A stretch of 64,000 bases of DNA. It comes from Aquimarina aggregata. Its GTDB lineage: Bacteria; Bacteroidota; Bacteroidia; Flavobacteriales; Flavobacteriaceae. Positions 26,164-33,679 of the stretch are shown here, piece by piece (positions within the stretch are counted from its first letter, which is position 1; the number at the start of each line of letters is the position of its first letter). The notes under the pieces are model-generated. The model was not told where the DNA came from. It was given only the letters and a program-made list of their open reading frames with translations, and did not search any database. The stretch covers positions 310,001 through 374,000 of the forward strand of contig NZ_LQRT01000002.1 in the NCBI RefSeq assembly GCF_001632745.1, in the 5' to 3' direction. The position numbers and the translations under genes are program-made.

Positions 26164-26997
26164 ATGCTAAAACTTGGCGTATATAATACTTTAGAAGTAG
26201 TAAGAGAAAGAGATCAAGGAATTTATCTCTGTGATGAAGAAGGAGATGAAGTTTTATTGCCTAATAAATATGTTCCTGAAGAATTTAAAATTCGAGATGA
26301 AATTAAGGTATTTGTATATTTAGATAGTTCTGAACGTATTGTAGCTACTACACTAGAACCCTATGCAACAGTAAAATCTTTTGCTTATTTAAAATGTACT
26401 AGTGTTGCTGAAATTGGGGCGTTTTTAGATTGGGGTTTAGAAAAAGATCTTTTTGTGCCCTTTAAAGAGCAGGCATCAAAGATGCGAAAAGGTAGTTGGT
26501 ACCTTGTGTATGTTTATTTAGATCAAGAAACAAATAGGTTGCTTGCTTCTAGTAAAACAAATAAATTTCTTGATAATTCTTTAGTATTATTATCACCTTT
26601 TGACGAGGTAGACCTAATAGCATCTCATCCTTCTCCTCAAGGGTGGAATATGATTGTAAACCAAAAATACCTTGGGTTAGTCTATAGCGACGAGATTTTC
26701 CAAAAAATAAGTGTGGGAGATCAGTTAAAAGGATTTGTAAAAAAGGTTCGTCCCGATGGAAAAATAGATATTACCCTTCAAAGACACGGATTTAGAGGTA
26801 TTGAGCCTAATGCTCAGCAAATTTTAAAAGAATTAGAGTCAAGTGGCGGTTTTATAGATTTAAATGATAAATCAGACCCTAAAGATATTGAAGCTGTTTT
26901 TCAATTGAGTAAAAAGAGTTTTAAAAAAGCAATTGGTACACTATATAAAGCTAGAAAAATCTCAATAGAAAAAGATGGAATACGATTGTTAGAATAA
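26164..26997 (+). CDS. CvfB-like S1 RNA-binding protein
   Basis: A 277-aa protein built from S1-type OB folds, like CvfB/YitL. The first S1-like domain is near the N-terminus (VVRERDQGIYLCDEEGDEVLLPNKY), a second is around GAFLDWGLEKDLFVPFKEQ, and a third near VGDQLKGFVKKVRPDGKIDITLQ. A winged-helix end follows (FQLSKKSFKKAIGTLYKARKIS). It probably binds RNA and may affect ribosome function or mRNA stability. It has its own promoter, so its position inside the men region is probably family synteny and not a shared pathway. Confidence 0.85.
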   Translation: MLKLGVYNTLEVVRERDQGIYLCDEEGDEVLLPNKYVPEEFKIRDEIKVFVYLDSSERIVATTLEPYATVKSFAYLKCTSVAEIGAFLDWGLEKDLFVPFKEQASKMRKGSWYLVYVYLDQETNRLLASSKTNKFLDNSLVLLSPFDEVDLIASHPSPQGWNMIVNQKYLGLVYSDEIFQKISVGDQLKGFVKKVRPDGKIDITLQRHGFRGIEPNAQQILKELESSGGFIDLNDKSDPKDIEAVFQLSKKSFKKAIGTLYKARKISIEKDGIRLLE

Positions 26998-27114
26998 GCA
27001 ATAAAAGGAACTGAAATTTGTTTAAGTAGTTGACTATAAATTCATAAATGATTTATTTTTTTAAATTTATATTCTCAAACTAAATAATTTCAACAACTTA
27101 ACCTTTTATTTCTA

Positions 27115-28068
27115 ATGGTCTTACTATGCAAAAAAATTGCAGATTCTAAGTGGTTCCAAAACTTTATAATTGTTGTTATTTTACTTGCCGGAGTTTTGGT
27201 AGGCATACAAACTTATGGTGAAAAAGTTGCGCACTGGACAACTATTATTGATAAACTTGATTGGATAATTTTAATCATTTTTACTGTTGAAGTTCTAATA
27301 AAAATTACAGCAGAAGGAAGTCAACCTCAAAATTATTTTAAAGATCCCTGGAATTTATTTGATTTTTTTATAGTTGTTGCCTGCTATATTGGGCCATTTT
27401 TAGGAGATAATGCAGAGTTTCTTCCTGTACTCAGGCTAATTCGAATTCTTAGAGTTTTTAAATTAATTACTGCACTTTCAGAGTTACAGTTAATCGTTGG
27501 TGCACTATTAAGAAGTATACCATCTATGGCTTATATCAGTTTATTGCTAGGTATGTTGTTTTATATATATGGTGCTATGGCTGTATTCTTATTTGGAGAA
27601 AATGACCCAATTCATTTTGAAAACTTGCAGAGAAGTATACTGTCTCTTTTTAGGGTGATTACTTTAGAAGATTGGACAGATATCATGTATATCAATATGT
27701 ATGGGTGTGATTCATATGGATATGATGGTAACGAAGCATTATGTGTCAATCCCAAAAGCTCTCCTATTTTGGCGTCCATGTTTTTTGTATCTTTTGTTTT
27801 AATAGGTACTATGGTGGTTCTTAATCTTTTTATTGGAGTGATAGTGAACGGAATGGATGAAACTAAAACAGAGATAGAAATGAAAGCTAAAGTAAAGCGT
27901 AAGAATGAAGAGAATGGCACGAATCTCGAAAATGAAATGAAACTATTAATAGATAAGGTTGATTCTATAAAAGAAGAACTAGGAGTATTAACACATCTCT
28001 ACGATGAAGAAAAATCAAATTCAAGTTTAAAAGAAAATGCCAAATATTATAGTAACGGTGAGTCTTAA
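27115..28068 (+). CDS. Voltage-gated cation channel, single-domain (NaVBac-like), acidic filter
   Basis: A 317-aa six-helix channel subunit that probably assembles as a tetramer. S1-S4 span about residues 12-120; S4 is LRLIRILRVFKLI with four regularly spaced positive charges. The pore follows with S5, the filter TLEDWTD (Thr183 to Asp189) and S6. A cytoplasmic coiled-coil end follows, as in NaVBac channels. The filter differs from the sodium-selective LESW type by Asp at 186 and 189, which resembles the calcium-selective CavAb filter. A Cys pair (198, 210) lies between the filter and S6. Calcium permeability is predicted, not shown. It sits between cvfB and menB. Confidence 0.85.
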   Translation: MVLLCKKIADSKWFQNFIIVVILLAGVLVGIQTYGEKVAHWTTIIDKLDWIILIIFTVEVLIKITAEGSQPQNYFKDPWNLFDFFIVVACYIGPFLGDNAEFLPVLRLIRILRVFKLITALSELQLIVGALLRSIPSMAYISLLLGMLFYIYGAMAVFLFGENDPIHFENLQRSILSLFRVITLEDWTDIMYINMYGCDSYGYDGNEALCVNPKSSPILASMFFVSFVLIGTMVVLNLFIGVIVNGMDETKTEIEMKAKVKRKNEENGTNLENEMKLLIDKVDSIKEELGVLTHLYDEEKSNSSLKENAKYYSNGES

Positions 28069-28075
28069 AAGAAAA

Positions 28076-28516
28076 TTAATATGCCAAACCAGTAATAGGG
28101 CAGAAAGCTCCGCTATATAGGGAAGCATCTTTATAAGCAATATTTTTTATACCGCTAGAATTGGTGTTAGAATTACCGTAACCATTTCCTGATATACTAA
28201 ATGATGTTCTTTTTGTTTGAGGTTGTGGTATTGCTACATTGTATTTAGCATTAACAAATTTATTTTCTGGTAAATACATTGTTGTAACCTTGTTCTTTTT
28301 TCTAAGATATTGCTCACGCAGGTCAATACTTAGATCTACCTTTTGTAGTTGGTACTTGCTGGTTTCGGGAGTGTTTTCTGTTATAAAAGACAAAGGAGCA
28401 CCTAGTTTCTCTAACTGAATATCTTCTATTTCTATAATAATAGATTTACTCTTTGTTTCTTGTCCATAAGAAATACTGCAAAAACACCCTATTAGTACAA
28501 CTAAAAAACCTCTCAT
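28076..28516 (-). CDS. Secreted protein of unknown function
   Basis: A 146-aa protein with a signal peptide (MRGFLVVLIGCFCSISYGQ). The mature part has no family I recognise. It carries IIIEIEDIQLEKLGAPLSF, LREQYLRKKNKVTTMYLP and a Gly/Asn/Ser-rich stretch (ISGNGYGNSNTNSSG). It lies head-on to the channel gene, with 7 nt between the stop codons, and diverges from menB. Confidence 0.55.
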   Translation of the reverse strand: MRGFLVVLIGCFCSISYGQETKSKSIIIEIEDIQLEKLGAPLSFITENTPETSKYQLQKVDLSIDLREQYLRKKNKVTTMYLPENKFVNAKYNVAIPQPQTKRTSFSISGNGYGNSNTNSSGIKNIAYKDASLYSGAFCPITGLAY

Positions 28517-28656
28517 AATTATAAATATTCTATCAATATATAAAATTATATCAAAAACTATGCTAAATCTTCTTTGTAAACCTAAAAAAACACAAAATTT
28601 TATGATTTTCTTAGATTTGCCTTGTGATTGATGTGGTGTGGTAAGCTATATTGTAG

Positions 28657-28664
28657 TATTTTTG
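28657..28664 (+). promoter_or_regulatory. -7 promoter box for menB
   Basis: TATTTTTG matches TAnnTTTG and lies 23 nt before the menB ATG. Confidence 0.5.
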
Positions 28665-28686
28665 ATTGTGAAAAAATAATAGTATA

Positions 28687-29529
28687 ATGAGTTCAATAGA
28701 TTGGAAAACGGTAAAAGAGTATAAAGATATAACCTATAAAAAAGCAAATGGTGTAGCACGGATTGCATTTAATAGACCAAATGTTAGAAATGCTTTTAGA
28801 CCTAATACAACAAGTGAATTGTATGATGCTTTTTATGATGTTCAGGAAGATACGTCAATAGGTGTTGTTTTATTGTCTGCAGAAGGGCCATCTACAAAAG
28901 ATGGAGTATATAGTTTTTGTAGTGGAGGAGACCAAAAGGCGAGAGGGCATCAGGGGTATGTTGGAGATGATGGAAGACATAGATTGAATATTTTAGAAGT
29001 ACAAAGACTTATAAGGTTTATGCCTAAAGTTGTGATCGCAGTTGTACCTGGATGGGCAGTAGGAGGAGGACATAGTTTACATGTTGTCTGTGATCTTACT
29101 CTTGCTAGTAAAGAACATGCAATTTTTAAGCAGACAGATGCAGATGTAACTAGCTTTGACGGTGGGTATGGGTCAGCATATTTAGCAAAAATGGTAGGAC
29201 AGAAAAAGGCTCGTGAAATATTTTTCTTAGGAAGAAATTATTCAGCTCAAGAAGCATATGAAATGGGAATGGTTAATGCTGTAATCCCTCATAAAGACCT
29301 AGAAAGTACAGCCTATGAGTGGGGGCAAGAAATATTAGAAAAATCTCCTACTTCTATAAAAATGTTGAAATTTGCAATGAATCTTACCGATGATGGTATG
29401 GTCGGACAGCAAGTGTTTGCAGGAGAAGCAACGAGACTAGCCTATATGACTGATGAAGCAAAAGAAGGAAGAGATGCTTTTTTAGAAAAAAGAAAACCTA
29501 ATTTTAAGGATATAAAGTGGCAGCCTTAA
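28687..29529 (+). CDS. menB: 1,4-dihydroxy-2-naphthoyl-CoA synthase
   Basis: Crotonase-fold enzyme that closes the ring of O-succinylbenzoyl-CoA in menaquinone synthesis. Features typical of MenB are CSGGDQKARGHQGYVGDDG (oxyanion hole plus the mobile loop), VPGWAVGGGHSLHVVCDLT and TDADVTSFDGGYGSAYLAK. It ends in KRKPNFKDIKWQP, the usual MenB tail. At 280 aa it has the usual length. It has its own promoter. menA, menC and menE are not in this window. Confidence 0.93.
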   Translation: MSSIDWKTVKEYKDITYKKANGVARIAFNRPNVRNAFRPNTTSELYDAFYDVQEDTSIGVVLLSAEGPSTKDGVYSFCSGGDQKARGHQGYVGDDGRHRLNILEVQRLIRFMPKVVIAVVPGWAVGGGHSLHVVCDLTLASKEHAIFKQTDADVTSFDGGYGSAYLAKMVGQKKAREIFFLGRNYSAQEAYEMGMVNAVIPHKDLESTAYEWGQEILEKSPTSIKMLKFAMNLTDDGMVGQQVFAGEATRLAYMTDEAKEGRDAFLEKRKPNFKDIKWQP

Positions 29530-29579
29530 TTGTAAATAGCTTTTAATTACTTTTTGTTAAAAGTATAACTGTTTATAAA

Positions 29580-30404
29580 ATGGATAAAAAAGAAGAAGAA
29601 CTGTTGTCAATGCATTATCAGATTGAAAAAACTGATATTAAGCAGCAAAAATTTGAAGATCGTCTTAAGTCTATTTCAGAAGATTTAAAGAAGAGTAAGC
29701 GTATTAGAAATATGTATTTCGTGCTTATAATCGGGCTAATTTTGCTTATGATTGCTGGTAGTTTTTATTTGATTCAAAATAATATGATTTTTCCTTCAGA
29801 TGCACCATCTGTTGAAAACTCTAATGAAATGAAGAAGCTTCTTATGATTAATGATTCATTACAACAAGAAGTACAAAAACTAAAAGAAGGAATCTCTGAA
29901 GAAATGAATAGTACTAAGGATTCTTCAGAAGTATATATGTATGATAGCTCAGGTTCGCGAATTGTAGTAGCTAATGATAGTATTGGATCAGATAAGGATT
30001 CTCTAAATAAATCAAAGCGTAAATTTAAAAGGCAATACGGTTATGTTAAAAAGGCTTTTAAAAGTAACGATGCCATTTTTGTTGAAGTAGACTTTATAGA
30101 GTTTTATAAAGGAAGGTTAGCTGTGAAAAAAGCAAAAGAATACGGAGAAGCTGAGTATGATATTGATAAAAAGGGAGATACATTGTATTTTTTGTATAAT
30201 AATTATTATATTCATAACAAGAATTCATCATCAAGAATTCTGGAACTGGACGATAAAGTGAGAGTGAAGATTGATAAAATTAATCAAATATCTAATGGAT
30301 TTCCATTAAAAGCTTTTCAAAAGATTATTTTAGACCAACCTGTTTTAATCTTAGAAACCAATAATGATATTGTGTATAAAATATCTCAACAAAAACTCCT
30401 TTAA
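29580..30404 (+). CDS. Membrane protein of a paralogous pair, first member
   Basis: A 274-aa protein I do not recognise. It begins with a short cytoplasmic segment (EEELLSMHYQIEKTDIKQQK, then helical residues to 45), has one transmembrane helix (about 46-64), a coiled-coil/Ser-rich linker and a C-terminal globular part rich in beta strands (about 155-274). The first 65 residues closely resemble those of the next gene product, so the N-terminal module was duplicated. It lies 50 nt downstream of menB in the same direction. It may anchor a periplasmic domain and report to the cytoplasm. Confidence 0.6.
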   Translation: MDKKEEELLSMHYQIEKTDIKQQKFEDRLKSISEDLKKSKRIRNMYFVLIIGLILLMIAGSFYLIQNNMIFPSDAPSVENSNEMKKLLMINDSLQQEVQKLKEGISEEMNSTKDSSEVYMYDSSGSRIVVANDSIGSDKDSLNKSKRKFKRQYGYVKKAFKSNDAIFVEVDFIEFYKGRLAVKKAKEYGEAEYDIDKKGDTLYFLYNNYYIHNKNSSSRILELDDKVRVKIDKINQISNGFPLKAFQKIILDQPVLILETNNDIVYKISQQKLL

Positions 30405-30462
30405 GCGTTGTATGATTTATAATCTTTAGTGTAACATAAAACTTCATAAATTTCCCCCAACC

Positions 30463-31086
30463 ATGAAAGTTCTTAAAGATGAGGATTTACTATCATTACA
30501 TTATCAGATAGAAAAGTCCGAGATAAAACAAAAAAAATTGGAAGATCTTCTTGAAATAGAAGCAGAAAAGTTAAGGAGAACAAGAAAATCAAATAGACTA
30601 TTTGGATCCTTTTCTGTTGTTTTCTTGTTATTAGCAGTATTCTTAATAGCAAATGCCTTTTATTCTAATAAATCTACTTCTAAAAAATCACAAGCTAATA
30701 GTAAGTATGCCCAAGAAATTTTAGCATTACAAAATGAGTTAAATATTGCAAAAAATGAATTGGAGATCCTTAAAAAGGAAAAAGCTACGAGTAAAGAAAT
30801 ACAAGACTTATATCTTTATAGAAGTTTAATAAGCAGAGACACGGTATTTTCTGTTCAAATTAAAGCTGCTAACAATAAGAAAATATCTTCAATTTCTCAG
30901 AAATTTACCAATACCTTGGTGTATAGTGATGCATCTTTGTACAAACTGAGTTTAGGTATTTTTGAAACGTTATCGGAAGCGCAAGATTTCAGAAAAACAC
31001 TGATTCAGTCTGGAATATTAGATAAACGAATCTTCGTTATATCTTATAAAGATGGTAAACGTATTCGAATAGAGGATTACCGGTAA
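30463..31086 (+). CDS. Membrane protein of a paralogous pair with SPOR-like C-terminus
   Basis: A 207-aa protein. The N-terminus (EDLLSLHYQIEKSEIKQKKL) parallels the previous gene, followed by one transmembrane helix (about 46-66) and a coiled coil (about 83-108). The last 80 residues, starting FSVQIKAANNKKI and containing YKLSLGIFETLSEAQDFRKTL, have the spacing of a SPOR domain, which binds denuded peptidoglycan at division sites. That call rests on pattern only. It ends 1 nt before the stop of the leftward dehydrogenase gene. Confidence 0.6.
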   Translation: MKVLKDEDLLSLHYQIEKSEIKQKKLEDLLEIEAEKLRRTRKSNRLFGSFSVVFLLLAVFLIANAFYSNKSTSKKSQANSKYAQEILALQNELNIAKNELEILKKEKATSKEIQDLYLYRSLISRDTVFSVQIKAANNKKISSISQKFTNTLVYSDASLYKLSLGIFETLSEAQDFRKTLIQSGILDKRIFVISYKDGKRIRIEDYR

Positions 31087-31087
31087 A

Positions 31088-33502
31088 TTATCTTAGTTTT
31101 GGATAATTTTCTGGATTAGCCTCATGCATTATATCATATATTTTTTCGAAAATGTCTTCTACAGATGGTTTACTAAAATAATCTCCATCGGTACCAAATG
31201 CAGGCCTATGTGGCTGTGCACTTAATGTTTGAGGTTTGCTATCTAGATATTGATATATATTTTGCTCATCGATTAGTTTGTGTAAAATATAACCAGTAGC
31301 ACCACCAGGTACATCTTCGTCAATAACCAAAATTCTATTTGTTTTGGCAACACTCTTTACGATATCATGATTAAGATCGAAAGGGAGTAAAGATTGAACA
31401 TCTATAATTTCGGCATTAATTCCAACCGCTAATAACTCTTTTGAAGCCTGTTCTACTAACCTTAATGTAGATCCATATGAAACTAAAGTAATATCGGTAC
31501 CTTCTTTTATTGTTTCAACGATACCAATTGGAGTTCTTGTTTCTGGCAAATTAGCAGGCATTTTTTCTTTAAGACGATATCCATTAAGACATTCTACAAC
31601 TATTGCTGGTTCATCGCTGTCTAATAGTGTATTGTAAAAACCTGCTGCTTTAGTCATATTTCGAGGTACAAGTAAATGAATACCTCTTAATAAATGGATA
31701 AGTCCTCCCATTTGCGATCCAGAATGCCATATTCCTTCTAATCGATGTCCTCTCGTTCTAACAATTAGAGGAGCTTTTTGCTTAGCAAAAGTTCTATATC
31801 TTAATGTTGCAAGATCATCACTTAGTCCCTGTATACAGTATAAAATATAGTCTAAGTATTGTATTTCTGCAATGGGTCTAAGTCCTCTCATGGCCATACC
31901 AATTCCTTGACCTATTATTGTAGCCTCACGAATACCAGTGTCAGAAATTCTAATTTCTCCAAATTTTTCTTGTAACCCTTCTAATCCTTGGTTTACATCT
32001 CCGATTTTACCACTATCTTCTCCAAAAATTAGTGTTTCAGGAACTCTATCAAATATATTGTCAAAATTATCACGAATGATGATTCTTCCGTCGACTAATT
32101 CAGAGTTTTCGTCATACTCTGGTTTAACCTCGTTAATATTTATCACTTTAGAATCATAATCGTTATATAAATGATCGCTATATTTTCCTTGCGTAGTTTT
32201 TATATAACTATTTATCCAATTTTGTAAATTGGTTTTTTCTATAAAATTCTCTTTAGTGATGTAACGAAGTGTTTTTCTTGTAGCTTCTAGTATATCTTTT
32301 CTAATAGGCTCTTCTTTTGATTCAAGAACGCTTATTAGTGGGGATATGAAATTTTTATTTTTACTTATTCCTTCAACAGCTTTAAGAAGAGTAATGGCTT
32401 CTGTTTGCTCATTTTTAATTTCAGAAAGATATGCGTTCCATGCTGTGTTTTTGCCTTTACGCACGGCTTTTTTAGCCTCTTTTTCAATATTTAGAAGCTC
32501 TTCTGTAGTAGCAATATTGTGATCGATGATCCACTCTTTGAATTTCTTATTGCAATCATGCTCTCTTTCCCAATTTAAACGTTCTTCACTTTTGTATCTT
32601 TCATGAGATCCAGAAGTAGAATGCCCTTGAGGTTGAGTTAGTTCTTTAACGTGTATAATTACAGGAATATGTTTTTCACGAGCTAACTCTTCAGCGGTTT
32701 CATAGGCATCCATTAATGCAGCATAGTCCCATCCGTTAACTTTTATAATTTCATATCCTTCATGATTTTCATCACGTCTAAAGCCTTCAAGGATTAAAGA
32801 AATATTTTCTTTTGTAGTCTGGTGTTTAGCATGTACAGAAATACCGTATTCATCATCCCAAATACTTATAACCATAGGTACTTGTAGTACGCCACCTGCA
32901 TTTACAGTTTCCCAAAATAATCCTTCACTAGTACTTGCGTTACCTATTGTTCCCCAAGCTACTTCATTTCCATTTACAGAAAAATCAGAAAAATCAGAGA
33001 CACTTTTTTCGTTTCTAAAAACTTTAGATGCCTGTGCAAGACCAAGTAATCGTGGCATTTGCCCAGCAGTGGGGGAGATGTCAGAACTTGAGTTTTTTTG
33101 TTGCGTAAGATTTTTCCAGCTGCCATCTTCATTTAGACTATGCGTGGCAAAATGCCCTCCCATTTGTCTACCTGCAGCAAAAGGCTCTTTGTTTATATCG
33201 GTATGTGCATAGAGACCAGCAAAAAATTGCTCAATTGTATATTGATCAATGGCCATCATAAAAGTTTGATCACGATAATACCCTGATCTAAAATCTCCAT
33301 TGCGAAATACTCTAGCCATTGCTAATTGTGGTAATTCTTTACCGCCTCCGAATATTCCGAATTTTGATTTTCCTGTTAGTACTTCTCTTCGGCCTAATAA
33401 GCTACATTCTCTACTTATAGTTGCAATTTTGTAATCTTTAAGTATTTGATTTCTATATTCTTCAAATGAGATATTAGATGAGCTTACTATTTCTGGTTGC
33501 AT
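31088..33502 (-). CDS. Fused 2-oxoacid dehydrogenase E1 (alpha plus beta)
   Basis: Thiamine-diphosphate E1 of a branched-chain or other 2-oxoacid dehydrogenase, with alpha and beta parts in one chain of about 804 aa. In the alpha half (to about residue 460) the ThDP motif GDG-x27-NN reads GNA (Asn188) and DD (Asp216, Asp217). The beta half shows GEDSGKIGDVNQGLEGLQ, QYLDYILYCIQGLSDD and DVQSLLPFD. The ATG at 33500-33502 (MQPEIVSS) is chosen because a -7 box (33523-33530) lies inside a longer TTG-started frame. No E2 or E3 gene is adjacent. The exact substrate is open. Confidence 0.85.
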   Translation of the reverse strand: MQPEIVSSSNISFEEYRNQILKDYKIATISRECSLLGRREVLTGKSKFGIFGGGKELPQLAMARVFRNGDFRSGYYRDQTFMMAIDQYTIEQFFAGLYAHTDINKEPFAAGRQMGGHFATHSLNEDGSWKNLTQQKNSSSDISPTAGQMPRLLGLAQASKVFRNEKSVSDFSDFSVNGNEVAWGTIGNASTSEGLFWETVNAGGVLQVPMVISIWDDEYGISVHAKHQTTKENISLILEGFRRDENHEGYEIIKVNGWDYAALMDAYETAEELAREKHIPVIIHVKELTQPQGHSTSGSHERYKSEERLNWEREHDCNKKFKEWIIDHNIATTEELLNIEKEAKKAVRKGKNTAWNAYLSEIKNEQTEAITLLKAVEGISKNKNFISPLISVLESKEEPIRKDILEATRKTLRYITKENFIEKTNLQNWINSYIKTTQGKYSDHLYNDYDSKVININEVKPEYDENSELVDGRIIIRDNFDNIFDRVPETLIFGEDSGKIGDVNQGLEGLQEKFGEIRISDTGIREATIIGQGIGMAMRGLRPIAEIQYLDYILYCIQGLSDDLATLRYRTFAKQKAPLIVRTRGHRLEGIWHSGSQMGGLIHLLRGIHLLVPRNMTKAAGFYNTLLDSDEPAIVVECLNGYRLKEKMPANLPETRTPIGIVETIKEGTDITLVSYGSTLRLVEQASKELLAVGINAEIIDVQSLLPFDLNHDIVKSVAKTNRILVIDEDVPGGATGYILHKLIDEQNIYQYLDSKPQTLSAQPHRPAFGTDGDYFSKPSVEDIFEKIYDIMHEANPENYPKLR

Positions 33503-33522
33503 ACGAACGAAGTTTAGGTTTG

Positions 33523-33530
33523 CAAATTTA
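33523..33530 (-). promoter_or_regulatory. -7 promoter box for the E1 dehydrogenase gene
   Basis: TAAATTTG on the minus strand matches TAnnTTTG, 21 nt upstream of the chosen ATG. This supports starting the protein at 33502. Confidence 0.55.
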
Positions 33531-33679
33531 GTCAAAATACAGACCAATTGCAAGTGCTAAACTCTTAAATGTTTTGAGTATAATACATCAAAAGTGGATT
33601 TTTATTGATAAATCATCGTTTTTGAGTAATATTTTAAGTATTGATTAACAAATGCTCAAAATTTTCACATTTGCAATTT

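Noticed and set aside
31088..33553. Start of the E1 dehydrogenase at TTG 33553
   Set aside because: A -7 box lies at 33523-33530, inside this extension, and the extra 17 residues are not conserved-looking. ATG 33502 is preferred.
33617..33630. A 14-bp match to 57589-57602 (CGTTTT-Y-GAGTAAT)
   Set aside because: One mismatch, AT-rich and found only twice; could be chance.
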